A stretch of DNA of 64,000 nt from Clostridium sp. KNHs205. Its GTDB lineage: Bacteria; Bacillota; Clostridia; Lachnospirales; Lachnospiraceae. The notes beneath the pieces are model-generated. The model worked only from the letters and a program-made list of their open reading frames with translations, was not told the origin of the DNA and ran no database searches. The stretch covers positions 1,364,001-1,428,000 of the forward strand of contig NZ_JNLE01000005.1 of assembly GCF_000702945.1 (NCBI RefSeq). The letters are read 5' to 3'. Shown here piece after piece: positions 1 through 8,728 of the stretch (positions are counted from its first letter, which is position 1; every line of letters begins with the position of its first letter). Made by a program: the position numbers and the translations under genes.

Positions 1-1448
1 CCTTTCCAGCCAGAAGGCAGTAGCAGCTCAAATCCATAATCAGTATTACTGTAGGTAATTGATTTATCCGAAAGTGCTGCTTCACTGTCCTTTGTGTCTT
101 CCTGGGCCTTGTCTGTGGTTGCTTGGGTCGCCCCAGACTGAGAAGTTGAGCCATTTACGGTACCAGCATTGCTGTTGCTGGCTGATCCTGACGGTGTATC
201 TTTATGAACTTCATTATCAGTTCCAACCTGAGCACTACTTGAAGTTTGATTCTCATTACTTTTGGTGTCAGAATTCATGTCATTACTTTGATTTTCATTC
301 CTTGTGTCAATTTCACTTCCTGGGTTTGCCCCATTCTCTGGAGCTCCCGAATTGCTCTCTGTGCTGCTGTGACTGCCTGCAGCGTCAGCTTTGTTGGTAA
401 TATATTTATTATTCATAGTATAAGCCCCCAGCCAGAAGGCTGCCAGACACAGGATCAATGTAACCAGACCAGATACCAGCAGGTTTTTTTTTGATTTTGG
501 TTTTGACATAATAATTGTTTTTATCCTTTCCTTCATATTTCTCTTATCTTCAAATAATGCATTGGACATCATCGGCGGGTATTTATTTTCTGCTGCTGCA
601 TTTAACAGCACATTTCCATATTCCAGTTTCTCCTGCTTACTCAAATCCCTTGCTACTGCTTCATCACAGGAAATTTCACACTGTCTGTTTATTTGACGAA
701 GCATGATGTATACCAGCGGATTGAACCAGTGAATACACAGAATAATATCACAGCACAGTTTATATAGAAGATCATGCCGCTTATAATGCATCAGCTCATG
801 TCTTAACACATAATAAAGGCTTTTCTCTTCCCAGCCTGCAGTGTTATTGCTAAGATAAACAACCGGCTTCGTTACTTCTGTTACCATGGGTGTGGTTATT
901 ATACCGTTGATCCTTAACATCGGTCTTTTATGTATTCCCAGCTCTTCCGCAGCTTTTCTATATATCTCTATTATCCTCTTATCAGCAACCGGCTCTGAGC
1001 TGCTTCGTAACAGCCTTATAAATCGGATATATTTTATTGATTTACCGCTTAAAAGAAGCAGTATGCCGCAAAGCCATATACTCCCTGCTATCTGCCATAT
1101 ATCCGGAAGTTTTTTATCCCTCGCAGTTACAATAGATATGGAAGGGTTTCCTTTCGTTCCTTCTGAATCTGTTATATCACTGTTTCCTTTAACCGGAGTC
1201 ATTATCGTTACGGCTTCTGGCTGTGATGCAGCACTTTCCTGTAACGATATTTCCTGAAATAAATTGTCAACTATTCCGTATTCCGGTGAAAAAGGAAGCA
1301 GAAGGCGAATCAATACAATAATCCAGATATAATACTGCCAGGCTTTTGAAAACCTTTCCTTTAACACTGGCTTTAAGAGAAAAAGTAAAAGAATTAGTGT
1401 TGCGCCGGATAATGACATAGATAAGACTTCTTTGAATATATTACTCAT
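1..1448 (-). CDS. M56 family (BlaR1-like) membrane metallopeptidase, 3' end cut by window edge
   Basis: The frame is open from an ATG at 1448 to the window edge, so about 482 residues are visible and the C-terminus is missing. Three hydrophobic segments precede a zinc protease motif HELMH (residues 217-221, bases 786-800). A downstream E-x-S-C-D-E-A-V-A stretch probably supplies the third zinc ligand. A fourth membrane segment follows, then a long Ser/Thr/Asn-rich linker, then the start of an extracellular domain (around YGFELLLPSGW). In this family a bound signal activates the protease, which inactivates the partner BlaI-type repressor. The start overlaps the 3' end of the blaI-like gene, so the two are co-transcribed. 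What the sensor domain recognises cannot be told; a beta-lactam sensor domain is not visible. Confidence 0.88.
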   Translation of the reverse strand, partial: MSNIFKEVLSMSLSGATLILLLFLLKPVLKERFSKAWQYYIWIIVLIRLLLPFSPEYGIVDNLFQEISLQESAASQPEAVTIMTPVKGNSDITDSEGTKGNPSISIVTARDKKLPDIWQIAGSIWLCGILLLLSGKSIKYIRFIRLLRSSSEPVADKRIIEIYRKAAEELGIHKRPMLRINGIITTPMVTEVTKPVVYLSNNTAGWEEKSLYYVLRHELMHYKRHDLLYKLCCDIILCIHWFNPLVYIMLRQINRQCEISCDEAVARDLSKQEKLEYGNVLLNAAAENKYPPMMSNALFEDKRNMKERIKTIIMSKPKSKKNLLVSGLVTLILCLAAFWLGAYTMNNKYITNKADAAGSHSSTESNSGAPENGANPGSEIDTRNENQSNDMNSDTKSNENQTSSSAQVGTDNEVHKDTPSGSASNSNAGTVNGSTSQSGATQATTDKAQEDTKDSEAALSDKSITYSNTDYGFELLLPSGWK

Positions 1449-1827
1449 CTTTCTCACCTTCCAGCCTTAATATTTCTCTTAGTTCTTCCAGGTCCGATTC
1501 TGACAGATTATAATTTTCAACCAGTGTGGATACCAGCTTTGTGGCGCTCCCACCATATAAACGTTCCACAAAGCTTTTGGTCTGGTCCTCGCAATATTCT
1601 TTTTCTGATATTACAGGCAGGTAAGTAAGTACTTTTATTTTCTGTGTTGTCACTGCTCCTTTATCTGTCAGTCTTTTTAAAAGTGTACGAACCGTAGACC
1701 GATCCCACCCTAATTCTCTGGAGAGCTCAATGCAGATATCTCCGGTGGTGATGGGGCCATCGGCTCTCCACAATATCTTCATAACCTCAAATTCCGCTTG
1801 TGATATGCGGCTGGTATTTTCATTCAT
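1441..1827 (-). CDS. BlaI/MecI/CopY family winged-helix repressor
   Basis: A protein of about 128 residues with the BlaI signature: an N-terminal winged helix (ISQAEFEVMKILW, then GWDRSTVRTLLKRLTDKGAV) and an acidic C-terminal helix for dimerisation and cleavage. I place the start at the ATG at 1827 because an AGAGAAAGG ribosome site lies 12 bases upstream. The frame is open to 1875, but that ATG has no ribosome site. The gene overlaps the following M56 peptidase by a few bases. A strong promoter and repeated operator-like sites lie just upstream (1911-1962), so the pair is probably self-repressed until the peptidase is activated. Family assignment is firm; the regulon is unknown. Confidence 0.9.
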   Translation of the reverse strand: MNENTSRISQAEFEVMKILWRADGPITTGDICIELSRELGWDRSTVRTLLKRLTDKGAVTTQKIKVLTYLPVISEKEYCEDQTKSFVERLYGGSATKLVSTLVENYNLSESDLEELREILRLEGEKDE

Positions 1828-1910
1828 ATATAGACCATGCCTTTCTCTTAGCCTGCTGATATTTGTTTGCAGCATTAATATAACTGTTACTGGTATTACT
1901 TAACCCTCCG

Positions 1911-1950
1911 GTTACATTTGTCACCGTTTGTATATGTTACAACCGTCACC
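1911..1950 (-). promoter_or_regulatory. Probable BlaI-type operators: direct repeat plus palindrome
   Basis: The + strand reads GTTACATTTGTCACC (1911-1925) and GTTACAACCGTCACC (1936-1950), a direct repeat offset by 25 bases. Between and overlapping them is the 15-bp palindrome TTGTA-N5-TACAA (1928-1942). These sites cover the promoter -10 and spacer. BlaI-type repressors bind TACA/TGTA dyads, so self-repression is the likely function. Confidence 0.6.
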
Positions 1951-1962
1951 ATGTTTTGTCAA
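1934..1962 (-). promoter_or_regulatory. Promoter of the blaI-M56 operon
   Basis: Reading the minus strand, TTGACA (1962-1957) is followed after 17 bases by TAACAT (1939-1934). The -35 box is consensus and the -10 matches four of six. It begins only 7 bases from the intron 3' end. Confidence 0.7.
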
Positions 1963-1968
1963 GGGTAA

Positions 1969-3859
1969 ATCGGGTAGGAGGTAGATAATTATTTTATCTA
2001 CCGACCTCCCACACCACCGTACGTACGGTTCCGTATACGGCGGTTCTTTAGTTTTCATAAACTATCAGATAATAGTCAAGCATGGATGTATATCCTAGCT
2101 TGGCTATTATTTTATTAGAAAATATCTGGTTCAGCACTTGCGCCATGCGCCAGTACCCTTTTCTACTACAGGCAAGTTCTTTGGCTCTCCAATGCTCACA
2201 TCCTATGGCTCTAAGCATTCTGTACTTTGTCTTGATTTTCTTCCACTGTTTCCAATAGACCGCTCGTATTCTGCGTCTAGCCCATTCATCTATGCCTTTT
2301 AGAAGATTCTTCATATCTGCGAGTTTAAAGTACTCTATCCATCCTCTCACAAACTGTTGGTATTTATCTTCTCTCGCTGTGTTGCTCATGCCATTGTTTC
2401 GGTCTGTCAGATTTCGTATTGCGTCTTTCATCTTTGTTACGGATTTCGGATGTACTCTAAATCTGCATTTACCTCTATATCTATAGAATGTATATCCAAG
2501 ATATTTAACTTTACTGATGTGCGCGACTTGCGTTTTCTTCCTATTCACTTTCAGAAATAGCCTTTTCTCAATGAATGGTATGATGTTTTCCAAGGTTCTT
2601 TCTGCACTCTTTTTGCTTTTACAGAAAATCATGCAATCATCTGCGTATCGGACAAACCTATGTCCTCTGCTTTCAAGTTCCTTGTCCAACTCATTTAGCA
2701 TGATATTACTTAGCAATGGACTTAATGGTCCACCTTGTGGCATGCCGACCTCTGTTTTCTCAAACACCCCTTTTGTTATCACTCCAGCATTGAGGTATTT
2801 ATGTATCAAAGAGATAACTCTGCCATCTTTGATGGTTCTTCCCAATACCTCAATCAGCTTACTCTGGCATACGGTATCAAAGAACTTTTCCAAATCCATA
2901 TCAACCACATATACGTAGCCTTCGTTTACATTCTTTTGGCATTGTTTCAGTGCATCATGTGCACCTTTTTTCGGCTGAAAACCAAAACTGTTTTCTGAGA
3001 ACTGCTCCTCGTAGATAGGCGTTAGTTCTTGTATGATTGCTTGTTGGATAACTCGGTCAACCACGGTTGGAACTCCAAGCTTTCTGAACTCACCTTTTGT
3101 TTCTTTTGGTATTTCTACCCTTCGAACTGGGTTTGGCTTAAATCTGCCTCCCTTTATCTCTTGAATTAAGGTGTCTTGGTTTTCCTTTAAGTAGGGCAGA
3201 AGTTCATCCACCTGCATTCCATCTGTTCCACCTGCTCCTTTATTTGATTTCACTCGCTTATATGCCTTGTTGAGGTTATCTTTTCGCAAAATCAATTCCA
3301 AGAGATTATTCATCCAATAGTTTGTGATGATACCGCTCTTTTCAGTAATCTTCCCGTAGTCGAACACTTCTGCATCCTCTTTCTGTTCCGCAGATACCAT
3401 TTGCAGATAGTCTTCCATATGAAGTTGTCTGTTCTTAAATCTACTATCAGTTACTTTCATTGCTTGTACCTCCTAAAGTTCAGTCCTTCCCATATCATTT
3501 GCAACTGAAATGGTACTATGACCTCGGCTGACTTCTCGTCATTCGTTGTTACTACAAGTTTCATACTCTGTTTTCACTTGCTGACGAGATCTCCCTGGGT
3601 ACCACACGTTTCTTTCTCTCCATCCATCTGCCACATTTACTACAGTTAATTCCGAGTAGTTATTGGACTTTAACTTGTATTGCAGTCTTATCCTTAACTG
3701 TAGCCTGATGTGATTTCTGTTCGTCAGACCAGAGATTTGCCTCCACCTTCCTTCAGATTCGCAGTCACCCACGACACCCTTGGTCTTGGCTGTGTCTTTC
3801 CCACTACTAGGGCAGACTAGGGACTTTCACCCATTAGAAACGTGCGCCGCCAGGCGCAC
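1969..3859 (-). mobile_element. Group II intron, bacterial class C type
   Basis: The intron reads right to left. Its 5' end is the GTGCGCC stem at 3859-3841, followed by a GTGAAAGTCC block near 3812. The reverse transcriptase lies inside. Near the 3' end a domain V-like hairpin (about 2045-1998, with GTATACGG and GTACGTACGG arms) is followed by a domain VI-like stem (GGTAGATAA loop TTATCTACC) and a CCTACCCGAT end at about 1969. The length, about 1.89 kb, fits class C. The element starts directly after an intrinsic terminator hairpin (3866-3902), the usual class C target. Exact ends are inferred from motifs and may be off by a few bases. Confidence 0.85.
2048..3460 (-). CDS. ltrA: Group II intron-encoded reverse transcriptase/maturase
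   Basis: A complete 470-residue reverse transcriptase. It shows the conserved blocks in order: GTDGM near 78-82, PKKGAHDA near 163-170, PQGGPLSPLL (241-250), the catalytic YADD (272-275), then a maturase domain X with WIEYF near 392. There is no C-terminal HNH endonuclease domain, as in class C introns, which use terminator hairpins rather than an endonuclease target. The ATG at 3460 has an AGGAGGT site 7 bases upstream. The frame is intact with no internal stops, so the protein is probably functional. It makes the RNP that splices the intron and copies it into new sites. Confidence 0.95.
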   Translation of the reverse strand: MKVTDSRFKNRQLHMEDYLQMVSAEQKEDAEVFDYGKITEKSGIITNYWMNNLLELILRKDNLNKAYKRVKSNKGAGGTDGMQVDELLPYLKENQDTLIQEIKGGRFKPNPVRRVEIPKETKGEFRKLGVPTVVDRVIQQAIIQELTPIYEEQFSENSFGFQPKKGAHDALKQCQKNVNEGYVYVVDMDLEKFFDTVCQSKLIEVLGRTIKDGRVISLIHKYLNAGVITKGVFEKTEVGMPQGGPLSPLLSNIMLNELDKELESRGHRFVRYADDCMIFCKSKKSAERTLENIIPFIEKRLFLKVNRKKTQVAHISKVKYLGYTFYRYRGKCRFRVHPKSVTKMKDAIRNLTDRNNGMSNTAREDKYQQFVRGWIEYFKLADMKNLLKGIDEWARRRIRAVYWKQWKKIKTKYRMLRAIGCEHWRAKELACSRKGYWRMAQVLNQIFSNKIIAKLGYTSMLDYYLIVYEN

Positions 3860-3865
3860 AATAAA

Positions 3866-3902
3866 AAGAGGAATTAAACCAGTCGTCTAATTCCTCTTTT
3901 CA
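3866..3902 (-). terminator. Intrinsic terminator of the DUF6273 gene and intron target
   Basis: Minus-strand hairpin with arms AGAGGAATTA and TAATTCCTCT followed by TTTTTATT. The T tract ends a few bases before the intron 5' end at 3859. Confidence 0.85.
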
Positions 3903-3929
3903 TGTATTATAATTTCACTCTAACCATCT

Positions 3930-5129
3930 TTATTTGATATTAAACCAAAGCACAGGATGGACGGTGAATTCTTCTGAAGTTACCATATAGCCATAGTCCA
4001 TCACGGTTCCTTTCTCTGTCATAAATGCCGCGCTGTTTTGCGAGTAGCCGGGAGAACGCAGCCAGCTGCTGTTTTTAAACCCCTTTAGAAGATTTTGGTA
4101 CTCATTCGCTTCCATTGCACTTAACAAAAAGACAGAATCCAGAGTGTTGTTTCCTCCGTCAGTTCCATAAGCCGATTTGCTGTTTTCGTTATTACTTTGG
4201 AGGATATTATTCCGTTCACTCTCTGTGAAGGTCTGAAGGAGAAAGTCATTATTAAGAAACTGCCGAAGGGTGGAATTTTCCCAGGTTATGGAGGCAGCGT
4301 TTATATTGTATGCTCTTTTTTCCAGTGCAACTTTCTTTATAAGTAATGCTTTATCTTCTGATTTATTCAATATTATCCAGTTATAACCACCTATCATAAC
4401 GGTATCACCCGGCTCTTCCTTTTGTAGTATCCGTTTGATCATGAATACTTCCTTTTCTTCACTGTCTTTATAATCTTCTGCTGAAGAAAAGGCTTTGGCA
4501 GCACCTTTATAATCCTCTTCCTTATATAGATTCTGCCCAATCATATATTGACTTTTCTTCCACTTAGTTTCGCTGGCTTTATAATCACCTAATTTATCAT
4601 ATATTTTAGCTGCCGCCGGATAAGCTCTTAAAAACAAAAGGGTATTTGCTGCATAATATCTGCTGAAAGGAAGAATAGAGATCAATATCAAAATCAGAAT
4701 ACCTGCTATTATACTAATTTTTTGAATCAGACTTTTCTTAATACTTTTGTTTTCAATCTTTGCACTTAGATCTTCGCATTGTGCTGCCAATGTATCGGCA
4801 TTATTATACCCGCTGGCTTTCTTAAACTCCTCTGCTGCCGCCTTATACTCAGATACACTCCTGGCTTTGTCCATAATTATCTGTGCTTTTTCATATGCCA
4901 GTTTTTTTAATTCCTTTTCCGTCTCCTGAGCTAATTGTCTGCATTTCTCTGCATAGGCTTCCGATTCCTGAAAATTCTTCAGTTCTGCAAACTGATCTGC
5001 AATATTCTTATACATCTCAACCTTAGATGCAGTAATTGTCATACACTGGGTACTTTGCATCAGATTGATCAATTCCTCATATATTTGGTCTGTGTCTTTC
5101 TCAACTACCTTTGGTTTTTCTTTTTTCAT
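3930..5129 (-). CDS. Membrane protein with TPR-like region and C-terminal DUF6273 domain
   Basis: About 399 residues from the ATG at 5129; the frame stays open to an ATG at 5201, and neither start has a good ribosome site. The N-terminal 130 residues are charged helices that resemble degenerate tetratricopeptide units. One membrane segment follows (about 137-156). After it comes another repeat-like stretch (YKASETKWKKSQYMIGQ, then YKGAAKAFSSAEDYKDSEEK). The C-terminal 150 residues begin at PGDTVMIGGYNWIIL and end in HPVLWFNI, typical of DUF6273, a domain common in clostridia and of unknown function. The topology suggests the DUF6273 part is outside the cell. The gene stands alone and has its own terminator. 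No function is assigned. Confidence 0.75.
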   Translation of the reverse strand: MKKEKPKVVEKDTDQIYEELINLMQSTQCMTITASKVEMYKNIADQFAELKNFQESEAYAEKCRQLAQETEKELKKLAYEKAQIIMDKARSVSEYKAAAEEFKKASGYNNADTLAAQCEDLSAKIENKSIKKSLIQKISIIAGILILILISILPFSRYYAANTLLFLRAYPAAAKIYDKLGDYKASETKWKKSQYMIGQNLYKEEDYKGAAKAFSSAEDYKDSEEKEVFMIKRILQKEEPGDTVMIGGYNWIILNKSEDKALLIKKVALEKRAYNINAASITWENSTLRQFLNNDFLLQTFTESERNNILQSNNENSKSAYGTDGGNNTLDSVFLLSAMEANEYQNLLKGFKNSSWLRSPGYSQNSAAFMTEKGTVMDYGYMVTSEEFTVHPVLWFNIK

Positions 5130-5201
5130 ATACGAAACCCATTCTATATTAGCTGAGCATTCATGGGAGTACCATATTGATAGCCATAAAAATTTAAACA
5201 T

Positions 5202-5982
5202 GGTGTCTTACAAATGAATACACTTAAGTTCAGCTGAATATTGTCCTTTTACTCAATTTTGATTAATTATTTATTCCTTTAATTTTAACTATATAATCCG
5301 ACAAACTGATTTTCTAAAAAACAGATTAATTATATTATTTATTTCTTTAACATCCGTCTTTCCGTAGATAATTTGGTGTTATGATTTTATGCTAATCAAT
5401 CTGTATATATTGCTGTCTAAAAGTATATATCTTGCATTTTTAACAATTAGCAATATAATTACTCAGCATTTGCATATAAATAAGATATATAAATACTTAA
5501 TTCCCTTATTAAGCATTTTATCTTCTTGCAGATAAAATCTATAGGCAGATATTGTTTTATCTCTTTATCCCATTTACAAATCCTTTTCTCTTTTCCAATT
5601 CTCCTTTCCTGGGTCATAGCTTATTTCAAGATAAAATTTTATCTATAAAGCTCTTCATTTCGTTTAATCCTGTTCCCTCTGAAACTTTCAGTCAGAAACC
5701 TATTCATTGCTTAGGTTTATGTTATTTTACAGCTGTATTATACTCCTTATTTTAATGTAATACAAAATATATCTTTTACACTCTGACTATTTATTAGTAT
5801 ATAATATTATTATAGTTTTCCTGCTCTGATAAACGTAATTGCATTGACTTGTGCCAGGAGACCTTATCAGTCTACAGGAATATCCCGCTTATTAATACTG
5901 TGATTATATGCATTTCCAGATTGGTAAAATTTCTTTTGTAATCATTGAATATACCTTAATATAGCAACGGAGAACATAAAAT
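5202..5982. other. AT-rich intergenic stretch without a supported gene
   Basis: About 780 bases of AT-rich sequence. The only longer frame (5552-5755, +) has no ribosome site and low-complexity content, so I do not call it. I see no hairpin with a T tract and no repeats shared with the rest of the window. Confidence 0.5.
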
Positions 5983-6014
5983 AAAGGGTATGATTCCAAA
6001 GAATCATACCCTTT
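5983..6014 (-). terminator. Terminator of the sugar ABC operon
   Basis: A 14-bp perfect stem (arms 5983-5996 and 6001-6014, AAAGGGTATGATTC) with a 4-base loop, followed on the minus strand by TTTATTTT. It lies 140 bases behind the binding-protein stop. Confidence 0.8.
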
Positions 6015-6154
6015 AAGCCTTATTAATATTACTTTACAAGATGAACTTAAAATTCTATCAAAGCGTAGAATCCCTGTTTATATGGTGATTATACCTTTTG
6101 GGGTTCAATTTTCACATCCTGTTAACACTTTAAAATAGAATTGTCAACAGAAGA

Positions 6155-7711
6155 TTATCTAACTTTCTTCCACTCTTCATACTGAGCCTGAGCTTCTTTT
6201 AAGATATCCTGGAAGCCTGCACCATCAAGAGCTTTCTGGTATTCAGCAATTACACCAGGTACTTCTTTAGGACTAATTCCACCATTTTCAAGTGTAAAAC
6301 CGAACTCATTGAATATCTGCTGGCAAGCAACATATTTTGCATCTACATTTGACTTGTCAAATCTGAAACCATTGGCAATGGAGCTCTTTGCACCATCATT
6401 GAAAGTAGTATACATTTCAACCTTATTATCCGGTTCACCTACTTCAAGAGAAAGAGCAGTTACAGATGTTGATTCCCAAGCGCTGTGGTTATATAAACCG
6501 GCATCTGTTTTCTTAACCTTGCCATCTTCTCTTGTATAATCTGTACCTTCAATACCAAAGGTGTAAAGATCAGCTAAAGTAGTGTCTGTATATAAGAGTC
6601 CTAAGAATTTAAGGCAGGCATCTACTTCTGCATCTGTACAGGTAGAAGCGATTGCATAAGTGGAACCTAAGGTAGTATTGGACTGTTTCCAGTTATCTGT
6701 AATCTTAACCATCTCTACGTCCTGTTTGTAACGTGTACTTGCTTCAGCATTATTGGGAACATCTGTCCACCAGGAAATTCCCCAATCCTGTGTCTGAGTG
6801 GTAGTATCTGTTGTAGCTTTTGTTACATCGTCTTCACTGATGTATCCTTTCTCAGCCCAGTCACCCATTAAAGTTGCAAATTCTGTGTATTCAGGTGATG
6901 CAAGTGTATTTACTACCGCATCCTGATCTTTGTCTACTGCAATAAAGCTATCCTGACTGAAGAAATCAAATTTATTCAGGTAGTAACGGAAGAACATGGC
7001 TGTTTTCTGTGTAAGGTAAGGATATTTCAGACCTTCTGCTTTTAAATCCGCAAGCATGGGCTCGATATCTTTTAAGGTCTTAACAGTTGATAAATCCCAA
7101 CCATATTTGGTTACCAGATCTTTACGGAACATCAGATTATAGCCTTCTGCTGACTCTTTGTAACAAGGTATAAAGTAATTCTTTCCGTTGTATGCGGAGG
7201 AACCCCATACCCATTCAGGAATTGCCTTATAGATATCAAAGTTGGGAAGCTTCTCTGTGAGGTCATATACAGCACCTTGCTTTACAAGATCATCGGTTCT
7301 GATGGTTTCAATCCAGTTAGCGGTCCAAAGAAGGTCGATTTCACTATTTGCCAGTGCAAGATTAGCTCTGTCTTTGTATTCACTGTTACTGATATCATTG
7401 AGTTCGATCTGAACATTGATCTTATCCCCTATGTAAGCATTGATAGCATCCTGAACAGCCTTAACCTGTTTGGTATCCGGTGCTCCAATATTAAAGCTGT
7501 CTCTGTATACAGAGATTGTTGTCATAGCAGTATCACTAGTATTATCACCGCTGCTGTCCGGTGTGGTTTCTGCAGTTGTTGCGGTGGGCTCATTCTTACC
7601 GCTGTCGGATGTGGTTTTTGTGTTATTGCTGCCACAGCCTGTCGCAGTTAACATGGCTGCTGCCAATGTCACTGCTAAAATCTTTTTCCCTAATTCCTTG
7701 ATTTTTAACAT
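6155..7711 (-). CDS. ABC transporter sugar-binding lipoprotein (LplA-like)
   Basis: 518 residues. A basic start and hydrophobic stretch lead to a lipobox with Cys26 (TATGC), then a Ser/Thr/Glu-rich linker, so this is a lipid-anchored protein outside the membrane. The size, the C-terminal region ending YEEWKKVR and the pairing with two permeases fit the large LplA/family 1 binding proteins of Lachnospiraceae, which bind oligosaccharides. A GAGGAAAAT ribosome site precedes the ATG at 7711. It is the last gene of the operon lacI-permease-permease-binding protein and ends before the hairpin at 5983. The substrate is unknown. No glycosidase gene is next to it to hint at one. Confidence 0.9.
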   Translation of the reverse strand: MLKIKELGKKILAVTLAAAMLTATGCGSNNTKTTSDSGKNEPTATTAETTPDSSGDNTSDTAMTTISVYRDSFNIGAPDTKQVKAVQDAINAYIGDKINVQIELNDISNSEYKDRANLALANSEIDLLWTANWIETIRTDDLVKQGAVYDLTEKLPNFDIYKAIPEWVWGSSAYNGKNYFIPCYKESAEGYNLMFRKDLVTKYGWDLSTVKTLKDIEPMLADLKAEGLKYPYLTQKTAMFFRYYLNKFDFFSQDSFIAVDKDQDAVVNTLASPEYTEFATLMGDWAEKGYISEDDVTKATTDTTTQTQDWGISWWTDVPNNAEASTRYKQDVEMVKITDNWKQSNTTLGSTYAIASTCTDAEVDACLKFLGLLYTDTTLADLYTFGIEGTDYTREDGKVKKTDAGLYNHSAWESTSVTALSLEVGEPDNKVEMYTTFNDGAKSSIANGFRFDKSNVDAKYVACQQIFNEFGFTLENGGISPKEVPGVIAEYQKALDGAGFQDILKEAQAQYEEWKKVR

Positions 7712-7762
7712 ATTTTCCTCCCTTAATAATAATATATTTCAAGATGCTTGGCATCATGAAAA

Positions 7763-8707
7763 TCAACCTTTTACAGAACCAACTGTAAGACCTTTGACAA
7801 AATACTTCTGGAAGAACGGATAAACAATCATAATAGGTCCTACTACAGTAAGCACGGTAGCCATAATACAGGAGTACTGCGGAACATTCTGCTGCATAGC
7901 AAGCATTGCAGAACCTGTAACATTTTTATTATTTAATAAAAACTCTATGCTCCTTTGGATACGCACCAACAAAAGCTGCAGCGGTGTTTTGCTTTCACTG
8001 GTTATATACAGCAGTGCATTCTGCCAGTCATTCCAGTAAGCTGTAGCCATCATAAAGCCCACGGATGCAAGAGCCGGTTTCATTAAAGGCAGCACAATCT
8101 GGAAAAATGTTCTGTATTCACTGGCGCCATCTATTCGGGCAGATTCCATAAGCTCATCCGGAATACTCATCTGTATGTAGGTCCTTAGAATAATAACGTT
8201 CATGGTAGTGACCATTAGCGGCAGAATAAGCAGCCAGATACTGTCTTTCATATGGTATACCGTAGTAAATATAATATAACTGGCGAGCTGACCGCCTGAA
8301 AACAGCATCGGTATCATAACATAGATTGACAATGCTTTTCTTAAACGAAAATCCCTTCTGCTTAATCCATAGCCCAACAGACTCATTACCAGCAGTCCCA
8401 GAAGGGTTCCTACCACTGTAATAAAAATTGTTGCACCATAAGAAACAGCTAACTGGGAACCGTATTTAAATACGTAACGGAAACCTTCCAGTGATAATTT
8501 TTGCGGAAAATAGCTAAAACCGTTGGAAACGATACTCTTTTCATCGGAAAACGCTATTACGAATACCAGTACAATGGGCAACAGGCAGAATAAGGTGTAA
8601 ATGCCTAATAACACTCCCAGAATATACTGTCCTGCTCCGGCCTTTTTTTTCTTTACTTGAATGCGAACTTTATCATTTATATTGGATTTCGCTGCTATAG
8701 TACTCAT
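7763..8707 (-). CDS. Carbohydrate ABC transporter permease (LplC/YtcP-like)
   Basis: 314 residues with six predicted membrane helices. The cytoplasmic EAA loop is at about 185-210 (ELMESARIDGASEYRTFF, followed by VLPLMKPAL), where the ATPase docks. A charged N-terminal tail of about 25 residues precedes the first helix. The ATG at 8707 has a GGAGGG site 6 bases upstream. It begins 21 bases after the partner permease and ends 51 bases before the binding protein. It forms the membrane channel with the other permease. No ATPase is encoded in the operon, so a shared MsmK/UgpC-type ATPase elsewhere in the genome is expected. Confidence 0.92.
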   Translation of the reverse strand: MSTIAAKSNINDKVRIQVKKKKAGAGQYILGVLLGIYTLFCLLPIVLVFVIAFSDEKSIVSNGFSYFPQKLSLEGFRYVFKYGSQLAVSYGATIFITVVGTLLGLLVMSLLGYGLSRRDFRLRKALSIYVMIPMLFSGGQLASYIIFTTVYHMKDSIWLLILPLMVTTMNVIILRTYIQMSIPDELMESARIDGASEYRTFFQIVLPLMKPALASVGFMMATAYWNDWQNALLYITSESKTPLQLLLVRIQRSIEFLLNNKNVTGSAMLAMQQNVPQYSCIMATVLTVVGPIMIVYPFFQKYFVKGLTVGSVKG

Positions 8708-8728
8708 TTACTTCCCTCCAATTTTAAT

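Noticed and set aside
59..1257. Several + strand frames (59-400, 246-494, 515-706, 886-1257)
   Set aside because: They are antisense to the M56 peptidase, have no ribosome sites and no family-like sequence.
3539..3772. 77-codon minus-strand frame
   Set aside because: It lies in the structured 5' RNA part of the group II intron, lacks a ribosome site and is explained by intron RNA.
5552..5755. 67-codon + frame in an AT-rich gap
   Set aside because: Phe/Leu/Ser-rich composition, no ribosome site and no promoter.
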